NCBI GenBank assembly: GCA_036524775.1
Contig: DATDBO010000072.1
Coordinates: forward strand, 1-15,559
Source: VRUE01 sp036524775
GTDB taxonomy: Bacteria; Actinomycetota; Thermoleophilia; Solirubrobacterales; 70-9
Reading direction: 5' to 3'
Length of the DNA: 15,559 nt
The position numbers and the translations under genes are program-made. Positions 1 through 6,467 of the stretch are shown piece after piece. Within the stretch, counting starts at the first letter, position 1. Each line of letters opens with the position of its first letter. Under the pieces are notes generated by a model, which saw only the letters and a program-made list of their open reading frames with translations, searched no databases and was not told the DNA's origin.

Positions 1-160
1 GGATCACCTCGGCGACGTCGACGTCGCCGCGCCCGATCGATCGCTTCAGCTCCGCACGAGCGAGCCGCACACGGTTGGCACGCTCCAGTGCCTGCATGTG
101 CTGCGGTGTCCGGCCGGCGCCGGCGGTCGTCGGGGCAGGGGCAATCGAAACAGCTTCCAC
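1..160 (-). CDS. mihF: Actinobacterial integration host factor (mIHF), N-terminal part, cut by window edge
   Basis: The reverse strand from the GTG at 158-160 reads 53 residues before leaving the window. The stretch MQALERANRVRLARAELK followed by IGRGDVDVAEVI is characteristic of the N-terminal half of mIHF, a small nucleoid protein of Actinobacteria that bends DNA and stimulates phage integration. The DNA-binding helix-two-turn-helix part lies beyond the edge. The GTG start is supported by a ribosome binding site GGGAGGAG about 5 bases upstream and by an in-frame TAG just before that site. An internal ATG at codon 22 has no such site. A gene with its own promoter and a leader of about 117 bases is consistent with an abundant nucleoid protein. 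The family call is firm; completeness cannot be judged. Confidence 0.85.
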   Translation of the reverse strand, partial: MEAVSIAPAPTTAGAGRTPQHMQALERANRVRLARAELKRSIGRGDVDVAEVI

Positions 161-283
161 TGGGGCTCCTCCCTATCCAAGGGTTTGTTGACTGGTCTCT
201 CCTGCGCCGGTCGTGACGGCTCCGGCCGGTGCTCTGTACTGATGCCGCCGCTTCCTCCTGACCCGGATGCGCGGCGAGGGGGG

Positions 284-313
284 AAGCTATGCGTTGAAGC
301 AGGGGAGCGTCAA
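284..313 (-). promoter_or_regulatory. Probable sigma-70-type promoter of mihF
   Basis: On the minus strand a -35 box TTGACG (308-313) and a -10 box TAGCTT (284-289) are separated by 18 bases. They would start a transcript near 277, giving a leader of about 117 bases to the mihF GTG. The -35 matches the consensus at five of six positions. This is the only good two-box promoter in the 161-448 gap. Confidence 0.6.
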
Positions 314-316
314 CCC

Positions 317-361
317 GTGCTCGGCGAAGAGTCGGCGGTCCGTTCGCTAAGAGCACCTTTT
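317..361 (+). terminator. Hairpin followed by CTTTTT on the plus strand (orphan terminator candidate)
   Basis: GTGCTC (317-322) pairs with GAGCAC (351-356), and inside it GCGAA (324-328) pairs with TTCGC (343-347). The second arm is followed by CTTTTTCTC, the layout of an intrinsic terminator reading on the plus strand. Both flanking genes are on the minus strand, so no known transcript needs it. It may end an unannotated short RNA or be chance. Confidence 0.3.
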
Positions 362-376
362 TCTCGCCGCGCCGGA

Positions 377-396
377 CTTGTCCGGAATTGGACAAG
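377..396. repeat. 20-bp inverted repeat (7-bp arms, 6-base spacer)
   Basis: CTTGTCC (377-383), GGAATT, GGACAAG (390-396) form a perfect dyad. It lies between the terminator hairpin of the PLP-enzyme gene and the mihF promoter. No T-run follows on either strand, so an operator or a stabilising 3' hairpin is more likely than a terminator by itself. Confidence 0.5.
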
Positions 397-403
397 GCGG
401 AAA

Positions 404-421
404 CTACCCCCGGTGGGGTAG
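404..421 (-). terminator. Intrinsic terminator candidate after the PLP-enzyme gene
   Basis: On the minus strand CTACCCC, a four-base ACCG loop and GGGGTAG form a perfect 7-bp hairpin about 27 bases after the stop of the gene at 449-1705. TTT follows at once. The T-run is short, so termination may be partial. The rest of the 161-448 gap holds the mihF promoter, its leader and the dyads listed separately; I see no coding sequence in it. Confidence 0.55.
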
Positions 422-448
422 ATGAAACGGCCCCTCTCCCGGTCCGGC

Positions 449-1705
449 CTACGCCCTCGGCAGGTCAGGGAAGTCGGCGATGGTCCGGCCGATCGTCTCC
501 AAGGCACGGTCGAGGTGCTCGCGCTCGTGGGTCGCCATCAGGCTCGTCCGCAGCAGCGCGCCGCCCGGCGGAACGGCCGGGTGGATCGCGACGTTGGTGT
601 AGACGCCGGCGTCGAAGAGCGCCTTCCAGAGCAGCACCGCCTGCCAGTCGTCGCCGACGATCACCGGCACCACCGGCGTCGTCGCGACGCTGCCGTCGGA
701 CAGCGTGCCGGGCTCGACCACCTGCAGGCCGAGGTCGCGCAGGCCCTCGCGCAGGTAGGAGGCGTTGCCGAGCAGCGCCTCGAACAGCCGCGGCCCGTCG
801 CTGCGGATCACCCGCAGCGCCGCCAGCGCCGCGCCGACCGCGGCGGGCACCGCAGAGGCGCTGAAGACGAAGGAGCGCGACGAGATCCGCAGGTACTCGA
901 CCACGTCGGCAGGACCGGCGATGAAGCCGCCGCAGGAGGCGAGGCTCTTGGAGAAGGTCCCCATCCGCAGGTCGACCTCGTCCTCCAGCCCGAACAGCTC
1001 GCTCGCCCCGGCGCCGCGGGCGCCGAGCACCCCGGCCCCGTGCGCCTCGTCGACCATCAGCCGCGCGCCGTGTGCCCGGCAGAGCTCGACGATCCGCGGC
1101 AGGTCGCAGACGTCGCCCTCCATCGAGAAGACGCCGTCGACGACGACCAGCACGCCGCCGCCGTCCTCGCCCGCCCGCGCCAGCATCTTCTCCAGCTTGT
1201 CCATGCGGTTGTGGCGGAAGGGGCGCAGCTTGGCGCCGGAGAGCTTGCAGCCGTCGAGGATCGAGGCGTGGTCGCCGGAGTCGCAGATCACGGTGTCGCC
1301 GGGCCCGAGGATCGTGCCGATACAGCCGACGTTGGCCTGGTAGCCGGTGGTGAAGACGATCGCCTCCTCGGTGCCCATCCACTCGGCCAGCTCGCGCTCG
1401 AGCTCGACGTGCAGCGGCGTGGTGCCGTTGAGCAGGCGCGAGCCGGTGACTCCCGTGCCGTAGGTCTCGAGCGCCTCGCGCGCCGCCGCCTTGACCCGCT
1501 CGTCGCCGGTCAGGCCGAGGTAGTTGTTGGAGCCGAGCATGATCGTCTCGCGCCCCTCCATCTCGACCACCGGGCCCGCCTGCGAGGTGAGCAGGCGGAA
1601 GTAGGGGAGGAGGTCGTGCTGCTTGGCGGCCTCCAGCTGTTCGAGCCGGTCGTGGCTGCGTGCCTTCTCGAAGACGTCGACGGGTGCCTTGGCGATTTCG
1701 CTCAT
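449..1705 (-). CDS. Serine palmitoyltransferase-like alpha-oxoamine synthase (PLP-dependent)
   Basis: A 418-residue fold-type I PLP enzyme of the family that condenses an amino acid with an acyl thioester (serine palmitoyltransferase, 8-amino-7-oxononanoate synthase, glycine C-acetyltransferase). Visible landmarks are GSRLLNGT (88-95), the PLP-stacking His146 in DSGDHAS, VDEAHG with Asp219 and His222, and the Schiff-base Lys253 in GTFSKSLAS. FSKS with the later FSAS resembles the serine palmitoyltransferase clade; BioF and Kbl usually have FGKA or LGKA at this place. No bio genes are nearby. It diverges from an acyltransferase with only 25 bp between start codons, which suggests joint function. 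There is no Shine-Dalgarno site, and a TACACT box ends 6 bases before the ATG, so the mRNA is probably leaderless. The family is sure; the substrate is inferred. Confidence 0.85.
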   Translation of the reverse strand: MSEIAKAPVDVFEKARSHDRLEQLEAAKQHDLLPYFRLLTSQAGPVVEMEGRETIMLGSNNYLGLTGDERVKAAAREALETYGTGVTGSRLLNGTTPLHVELERELAEWMGTEEAIVFTTGYQANVGCIGTILGPGDTVICDSGDHASILDGCKLSGAKLRPFRHNRMDKLEKMLARAGEDGGGVLVVVDGVFSMEGDVCDLPRIVELCRAHGARLMVDEAHGAGVLGARGAGASELFGLEDEVDLRMGTFSKSLASCGGFIAGPADVVEYLRISSRSFVFSASAVPAAVGAALAALRVIRSDGPRLFEALLGNASYLREGLRDLGLQVVEPGTLSDGSVATTPVVPVIVGDDWQAVLLWKALFDAGVYTNVAIHPAVPPGGALLRTSLMATHEREHLDRALETIGRTIADFPDLPRA

Positions 1706-1711
1706 GGCGAG

Positions 1712-1717
1712 AGTGTA
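1712..1717 (-). promoter_or_regulatory. -10 box (TACACT) for leaderless transcription of the PLP-enzyme gene
   Basis: On the minus strand TACACT ends 6 bases before the ATG at 1703-1705, which places the transcription start at or next to the start codon. No ribosome binding site is present. The box shares two bases with the opposite-strand -10 box of the acyltransferase gene. Confidence 0.5.
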
Positions 1718-1721
1718 GGTT
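1716..1721 (+). promoter_or_regulatory. -10 box (TAGGTT) for the GNAT acyltransferase gene
   Basis: TAGGTT ends 9 bases before the GTG at 1731. Nothing resembling a ribosome binding site lies between them, so the transcript would begin within about two bases of the start codon. It overlaps the opposing TACACT box, so the two polymerases should exclude one another. Confidence 0.4.
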
Positions 1722-1730
1722 CACGCCTCC

Positions 1731-2939
1731 GTGGCAAAGGTGCAAATCCGCCCCGTTCGCACCCGGCGCGAGCTGAAGCGCTTCGTCAAGGTCCCCTTTC
1801 ACCTGCACCGCGACCACCCGCAGTGGGTGCCGCCGCTGATCTTCGACCGCATGCAGTTCCTCAACCAGAAGAAGAACCCCTGGTTCGAGCATGGCGAGGC
1901 CGAGCTGTTCGTCGCCGAGCGCGACGGCGAGCCGGTCGGCCGGATCAGCGCCCAGGTCGACCGCGGTTGGGACGAGACGCAGGGCGGCAGCGACGGCATG
2001 TTCGGCTTCTTCGAGACGGTCGAGGACCGCGAGGTCGCGGCGGCCCTGCTCGGCGCCGCCGAGGAATGGCTGCGCGAGCGCGGCCGCACCCGCCTGCTCG
2101 GACCGATGGACTTCACCACCAACGACGAGGTCGGCATCCTGATCGAGGGCCACGAGCTGCGGCCGATGATCCTGCAGAACTGGCACCCGCCCTTCTACAA
2201 GGAGCTGCTCGAGCAGCTCGGCTACGGCAAGGCCATGGACCTGTTGATGTGGTACCTGGAGCTGGGCAAGCTGAAGGAAGGCGACCAGTTCGCCCCCGAG
2301 ATCCACGCCGCCGCGGAGAAAGCGCTGCGCGACGAAGGCGTGGCGATCCGCAACATCGACAAGGGCAACCTGCGCGAGGAGATGCGCCGCTTCTCGGAGG
2401 TCTACAACGAGGCCTGGGCCGACAACTGGGGTTTCGTCCCTGCCACCGACGCCGAGATCGAGTTCCACGCCAAGCTGCTCAAGCAGGTGATCGACGAGGA
2501 CTGGGGCTTCATCGCGGAAAAGGAGGGCGAGGCGGTCGGCGTCGCCTTCACGCTCCCCGACGTCAACCAGGCGCTGGCGAGGACGGGCGGGCGCCTGCTG
2601 CCCCTCGGCTGGCTCAAGTTCCTGCTGGCGAAACGCAAGATCGACCGTGTGCGCGTCTTCGCCCTCGGCGTCAAGGACGCATACCGCCACAGCGGAGTCG
2701 CCGCCGGCCTCTACCTCAAGCACCTCGAGGCGGCGAGCCCGGACGGCGTGCCCGCCGGAGAGACCGGCTGGATCCTCGAGACGAACAAGCCGATGAACCG
2801 GGCAATGGAAGGGATGGGCGGCACGGTGGTCAAGAAGTACCGAATCTACGAGAAGGCGCTGTCCCCGCTTAAAGGCGCAGTTTCCGGGTTTGCAGACTGC
2901 GACCGCCGGCTTCATCGCTATGGTCGGCGGGGTGAGTGA
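1731..2939 (+). CDS. Large GNAT-like acyltransferase, candidate ceramide-synthase-type N-acyltransferase
   Basis: A 402-residue protein with the layout of long GNAT-fold acyltransferases. The N-terminal segment FVKVPFHLHRDHPQWVPPL is followed by a first GNAT-like half holding GEAELFVAERDGEPVGRI and RLLGPMDFTTNDEVGILIEG. The second half ends in KDAYRHSGVAAGLYLKHLE and ETNKPMNRAMEGMGG, typical of the acyl-CoA-binding and C-terminal parts. I recognise a family found in Bacteroidetes and other bacteria whose members are often annotated only as GNAT N-acetyltransferase. The tight divergent pairing with a serine-palmitoyltransferase-like enzyme suggests an N-acylation step on a sphingoid-type base. 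The start is GTG with no ribosome binding site. The last 25 residues, after YRIYEKAL, look like an extension beyond the family's natural end. GNAT fold fairly sure; substrate speculative. Confidence 0.75.
   Translation: MAKVQIRPVRTRRELKRFVKVPFHLHRDHPQWVPPLIFDRMQFLNQKKNPWFEHGEAELFVAERDGEPVGRISAQVDRGWDETQGGSDGMFGFFETVEDREVAAALLGAAEEWLRERGRTRLLGPMDFTTNDEVGILIEGHELRPMILQNWHPPFYKELLEQLGYGKAMDLLMWYLELGKLKEGDQFAPEIHAAAEKALRDEGVAIRNIDKGNLREEMRRFSEVYNEAWADNWGFVPATDAEIEFHAKLLKQVIDEDWGFIAEKEGEAVGVAFTLPDVNQALARTGGRLLPLGWLKFLLAKRKIDRVRVFALGVKDAYRHSGVAAGLYLKHLEAASPDGVPAGETGWILETNKPMNRAMEGMGGTVVKKYRIYEKALSPLKGAVSGFADCDRRLHRYGRRGE
2919..2924 (+). promoter_or_regulatory. -10 box (TATGGT) inside the acyltransferase gene, for the small membrane protein
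   Basis: TATGGT ends 7 bases before the GTG at 2932, the spacing of leaderless actinobacterial promoters. It lies in the final codons of the upstream gene, so the downstream genes may be transcribed both by read-through and independently. Confidence 0.4.
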
Positions 2940-3186
2940 GTTCGAGCTGGAGCCGGTTCGCGTTCGGGTCTTGGAGCAGCCGACCCAGAACGCCTTGGCG
3001 CTGCGCGAGGCGCGCACGGCGGCGATAGCGGCCGTAGGCGGCGTCCTGGCCGGGGCGGCGACGGTGGCGACGGTCCGCGCGGTGGCAAAGCGCTCGCCGG
3101 GCCGGCTTCTGCCTGGTCGTCGAAAGCAGCCCAAGGTCGTCGCCAGCCGCTCGTTCCTGGTGGACGTGCACCTGCTCGGCAGGTGA
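2932..3186 (+). CDS. Small single-pass membrane protein of unknown function
   Basis: An 84-residue protein if started at GTG 2932. Other in-frame starts are TTG 2890 and ATG 2920. I prefer 2932 because a TATGGT -10 box ends 7 bases upstream and because it overlaps the acyltransferase stop by only 8 bases. The N-terminal third is acidic (VSEFELEPVRVRVLEQ). One hydrophobic, Gly/Ala-rich segment (AAIAAVGGVLAGAATVATV) could cross the membrane, followed by a basic tail (KRSPGRLLPGRRKQPK) that would stay in the cytoplasm. I do not recognise the family. It overlaps the next gene by 4 bases (GTGA), which suggests translational coupling to the DNA glycosylase. Confidence 0.6.
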   Translation: MSEFELEPVRVRVLEQPTQNALALREARTAAIAAVGGVLAGAATVATVRAVAKRSPGRLLPGRRKQPKVVASRSFLVDVHLLGR

Positions 3187-4091
3187 AGAGCCTCGACCTG
3201 GAAGTCCGGCCGCCCTCTCCCTTCCGCCTGCCCTCCTACAGCAGCGAGGACCGCACGATGCGGGTCCGCGGCGGCGTCCTCTCGCGTCTGCTGCGGGTCG
3301 GCGAGAGCCCGGTGCTGGTGCGAGCCTGGGAGCCGGCACGGGGGCGGGTCGCCCTGCGCGCGGAGCCGCTCGACCCCGGGGCGGTCGTCTCGCCGACGGC
3401 GATCCCGGCGGAGGCCGGCCGTCCCGCCGGCACCACCGAGCTGCGCCTGGCGCTCGAGCGGATGCGCTTCGCCCTCGGCGTCGACGACGACCTGAGCGAG
3501 TTCTACCGTCGCTTCCGCCGCGACAGGCTGCTCGGGCCGGTGCTGCGCCGCCGTCCCTGGCTGCGCCTGCGGCGCCGGCCGTGGGCCTGGGAGGCGCTGG
3601 CCTGGGCGGTGGTCAAGCAGCTGATCGAGACCGAGCGGGCGGCGGTGATCCAGCGCCGCATCGTCGGCCGTTGGGGCGCCCGCCTCGGTGCCGACCGCGG
3701 TGCCCTGCGCGACGTGCCCCCGGCCGCGACGATCGCCGGCCGAGCGCCGGCCGAACTGGCGGCGATGGACCTCTCGCCGGGCCGCTCGCTGGCCCTGCGC
3801 GCGGTCGCCCGCGAGATCGCCGCCGGGCGCTGCGACCCCGCCGACCCGAACGCCGACCGGCGCCTGCTCGCCGTGCCCGAGATCGGTCCCTGGACCGTGC
3901 AGTGCCTCGGCCTCTTCGGTCGCGGCGACCCGGACTCGCTGCCCGCCGGCGACCTGATCTACCTGAAGCTGGTCGGCCGGCTCGCCCGGCTCGGCCGCCG
4001 CGCCACGGTCGAGGAGGTCGAGGAGCTCTACGCGCCGTATGAGCCCTTCCGCGGCCTGGCCGGCCTGTGGACGATCGGCCTGTATAGATAG
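3183..4091 (+). CDS. AlkA-like DNA-3-methyladenine glycosylase (HhH-GPD family)
   Basis: A 302-residue member of the helix-hairpin-helix-GPD base-excision family, which flips out and removes alkylated purines such as 3-methyladenine. The hairpin motif VPEIGPWT is at 231-238, and the catalytic aspartate is Asp257 in LPAGDLIYLK, about 20 residues later as in AlkA. WAWEALAWAVVKQLIETERAA is the usual helix before the HhH domain. The hairpin has Glu where LPGIGPWTA-type proteins have Gly; I cannot say whether this alters activity. The start GTG overlaps the preceding stop (GTGA), so translation is probably coupled to the small membrane protein gene. No adaptive-response regulator (Ada) is visible nearby. 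Confidence 0.82.
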   Translation: MKSLDLEVRPPSPFRLPSYSSEDRTMRVRGGVLSRLLRVGESPVLVRAWEPARGRVALRAEPLDPGAVVSPTAIPAEAGRPAGTTELRLALERMRFALGVDDDLSEFYRRFRRDRLLGPVLRRRPWLRLRRRPWAWEALAWAVVKQLIETERAAVIQRRIVGRWGARLGADRGALRDVPPAATIAGRAPAELAAMDLSPGRSLALRAVAREIAAGRCDPADPNADRRLLAVPEIGPWTVQCLGLFGRGDPDSLPAGDLIYLKLVGRLARLGRRATVEEVEELYAPYEPFRGLAGLWTIGLYR

Positions 4092-4133
4092 GGGCAGATC
4101 TCAAGCAGGCGGTCGCGGTGCCGATAGGCCCGC

Positions 4134-6434
4134 ATGGATCGCGCGGGCGAGAGCCCTAAGGGGGATGGTTGGCCCGAGGAGAGGGTCACCGAGTTCCTCG
4201 ACGAGATCTCCTCCGCCGGCGACGACCACCGCCGCCTGATCGAGCGCCTGCCGGCGATCGTCTACTCGTGCGAGCCGGGAGAACGGGGGCGGTGGCGCTA
4301 CGTCAGCCCGCAGGTCGAGGAGATCCTCGGCTACAGCCCGGAGGAGTGGATCGCCGATCCCGGCTTGTGGGTCGAGCGGCTGCACCCTGACGACCGCGAG
4401 CGGACGCTGCGCCAGGAATCGAGCAAGCTGGCCAGCGACGCCGGCTCGCCGATCGACTACCGGATGATCACCCGCGAGGGCGACGTCGTCTGGATCCTCG
4501 ACGAGGCGGTGCTGGAGCCCGGCGGCGACGGGGTCCTCGTCTGGCACGGCGTCCTCTACGACATCACCGAGCGCAAGATCGCCGAGCAGGAGCTGCAGCG
4601 GGCCGCGGCTCAGCAGGCCGCGGTGGCGCGCCTCGGTCGTCACGCCCTGCAGGACGGCGACCCGGGGAGGCTGGCCAAGCAAGCCGTGCCGCTGATGACC
4701 GAGATCGACGGCGTCGACGCGGCCTGCGTCTGGGAGGCGGGGCGCGAGGGGCGGCGGCTGCACCTCCGCGCAGGCCTCGACGATGGCAGCGACGACGGCG
4801 CCCGCCGCGCCTCGGCGGCGCGCGACTCGCACGCCGGCGCGGCGCTGGAGTCCGGCCTGCACGTGATCGTCGACGACTGGTCGAGCGAGCGGCGCTTCTC
4901 GATGCCCCCGGCGCTGCGGGTGCTGGGCATCCGCAGCAGCCTCGCGGTGCCGATCGCCGGCAAGGAGCGCCCCTACGGGGTGCTCGACGTCCACTCCGCC
5001 GAGCCCAGCCGGTTCACCCCGCAGGACGTCCACTTCGCGCAAGCGTCGGCCAACGTGCTGGCCGACGCGCTGGAGCGCCACAGCGCCGACGAGGCGCTGC
5101 GCCACCGCGTCCTGCACGACTCGCTCACCGGCCTGCCCAACCGCACCAGCTTCGTCGACTCGCTGCGCGACGCCCTGCACCGTGCCGTCGCCTCCGGCTC
5201 GCCGGTCGGGATCCTCTTCCTCGACCTCGACCACTTCAAGCTGATCAACGACAGCATCGGCCACCACGCCGGCGACGAATTGCTGCAGGCGGTCGCGCCG
5301 CGGCTGCGCGCCCACCTGCGACCGGGCGACATCGTCGCCCGCTTCGGCGGCGACGAGTTCGGCATCCTCGTCGACCGCCTCACCGACGAGGACGAGGCGG
5401 TGGCGATCGCCGACCGGGTGGCGGGCGCTTTCTCCGGGCCCTACTCGATGGGCGGAGCGGATCACTTCGTCACCGCCAGCATCGGCATCGCCGTCGCCCG
5501 CTCGACAGGGCGCGAGCCGATCGACGCCGAGCTCTTGATCCGCGATGCCGACGCGGCGATGTACAGGGCGAAGGAACGCGGGCGGGGCCGCTGCGAGGTC
5601 TTCGACGCTGCGATGCGGGCGCGCGCCGTGCGCCGCCTGGAGACCGAGCGAGAGCTGCGCCACGCGCTCGACCGCGACGAGCTGGAGCTGCGCTACCAGC
5701 CGGTGGTCGCACTTGGCAGCGGCGAGATCGTCGGCCTCGAGGCGCTGGTGCGCTGGAACCATCCCGGCCGCGGCATGCTCGACCCGAAGGAGTTCGTCTC
5801 GATCGCCGAGGACAGCGGCCTGATCGAGCCGATCGGGCTCTGGGTGCAGGAGACCGCCTGCCGCCAGGTGCTCGGCTGGCACGAGCTGCGCCCCGACCAT
5901 CGCCCGCTCGACGTCGCGGTCAACCTCTCGGCGCGCCAGGTCGCCCACCGTGACCTGGCCGGCTCGGTGGGCGAGATCCTCGCCCGCACCGGCCTCGACC
6001 CGGTCAACCTGCGGTTGGAGATCACCGAGAGCGCCCTCGTGGACGAGTCGGCCGGCGCCACCGCGACGCTGGAGGCGCTGAGCGAGCTCGGGGTCCGCCT
6101 CGTCCTCGACGACTTCGGCACCGGCTACTCCTCGCTGGCCTACCTCAACCGCTTCCCCTTCGACGCGTTGAAGATCGATCGCTCCTTCGTCGAGGGGCTC
6201 GGCGTCGAGCAGGAGCGCACGGCGATCGTCGAGGCCGTGATCGGCATGGCCCGCGCTCTCTCGCTCGACGCGATCGCCGAGGGGGTCGAGAACGAGGCCC
6301 AGCTCTCCGAGCTGCGCCGGCTCGGCTGCGACTACGCCCAGGGCCACCTCTTCTCCCGCCCGCTGGCGGCGGACAAGGTCACCACGCTGCTGCGCGAGGG
6401 TGGCTTCGAGCTGCTCGGGAACCTCGCCCGCTAG
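4134..6434 (+). CDS. PAS-GAF-GGDEF-EAL cyclic-di-GMP synthase/phosphodiesterase
   Basis: A 766-residue signalling protein without an evident membrane segment. A PAS domain covers about 32-155 and ends in the usual DITERK (143-148). A GAF domain follows at roughly 165-320. The GGDEF domain starts at DSLTGLPNR (329-336); its active site GGDEF is at 405-409 and an RxxD inhibitory site (RPGD) starts at 396, five residues before it. The EAL domain has EAL at 536-538, ITESALVDE, the metal-binding pair Asp659-Asp660 in LDDFGTGYSSL, KIDRSFV and EGVEN. Both catalytic halves look competent, so it could make or degrade c-di-GMP depending on the sensory input. I found no clear ribosome binding site. It faces thiY tail to tail with a 13-bp gap. 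Confidence 0.93.
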   Translation: MDRAGESPKGDGWPEERVTEFLDEISSAGDDHRRLIERLPAIVYSCEPGERGRWRYVSPQVEEILGYSPEEWIADPGLWVERLHPDDRERTLRQESSKLASDAGSPIDYRMITREGDVVWILDEAVLEPGGDGVLVWHGVLYDITERKIAEQELQRAAAQQAAVARLGRHALQDGDPGRLAKQAVPLMTEIDGVDAACVWEAGREGRRLHLRAGLDDGSDDGARRASAARDSHAGAALESGLHVIVDDWSSERRFSMPPALRVLGIRSSLAVPIAGKERPYGVLDVHSAEPSRFTPQDVHFAQASANVLADALERHSADEALRHRVLHDSLTGLPNRTSFVDSLRDALHRAVASGSPVGILFLDLDHFKLINDSIGHHAGDELLQAVAPRLRAHLRPGDIVARFGGDEFGILVDRLTDEDEAVAIADRVAGAFSGPYSMGGADHFVTASIGIAVARSTGREPIDAELLIRDADAAMYRAKERGRGRCEVFDAAMRARAVRRLETERELRHALDRDELELRYQPVVALGSGEIVGLEALVRWNHPGRGMLDPKEFVSIAEDSGLIEPIGLWVQETACRQVLGWHELRPDHRPLDVAVNLSARQVAHRDLAGSVGEILARTGLDPVNLRLEITESALVDESAGATATLEALSELGVRLVLDDFGTGYSSLAYLNRFPFDALKIDRSFVEGLGVEQERTAIVEAVIGMARALSLDAIAEGVENEAQLSELRRLGCDYAQGHLFSRPLAADKVTTLLREGGFELLGNLAR

Positions 6435-6435
6435 T

Positions 6436-6467
6436 CGGGCCTGACCCCTACTCTGGGATCTGGCCCG
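6436..6467. terminator. Bidirectional hairpin between the c-di-GMP gene and thiY
   Basis: CGGGCC (6436-6441) pairs with GGCCCG (6462-6467), and an inner CCC/GGG pair continues the stem. The hairpin spans the 13-bp gap and the last codons of thiY. It lies where both convergent transcripts would end. There is no T-run. Confidence 0.4.

Noticed and set aside
422..2872. Very long open frame on the plus strand (816 codons) opposite the PLP enzyme and shifted relative to the acyltransferase
   Set aside because: Its translation is low-complexity Arg/Ala/Gly/Pro-rich sequence without a domain. The overlapping genes in other frames have clear family motifs. Long empty frames are expected at this GC content.
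465..3134. 889-codon open frame on the minus strand across the PLP enzyme and the acyltransferase
   Set aside because: It is a shadow of two genes with recognisable motifs, and its product has no domain of its own.
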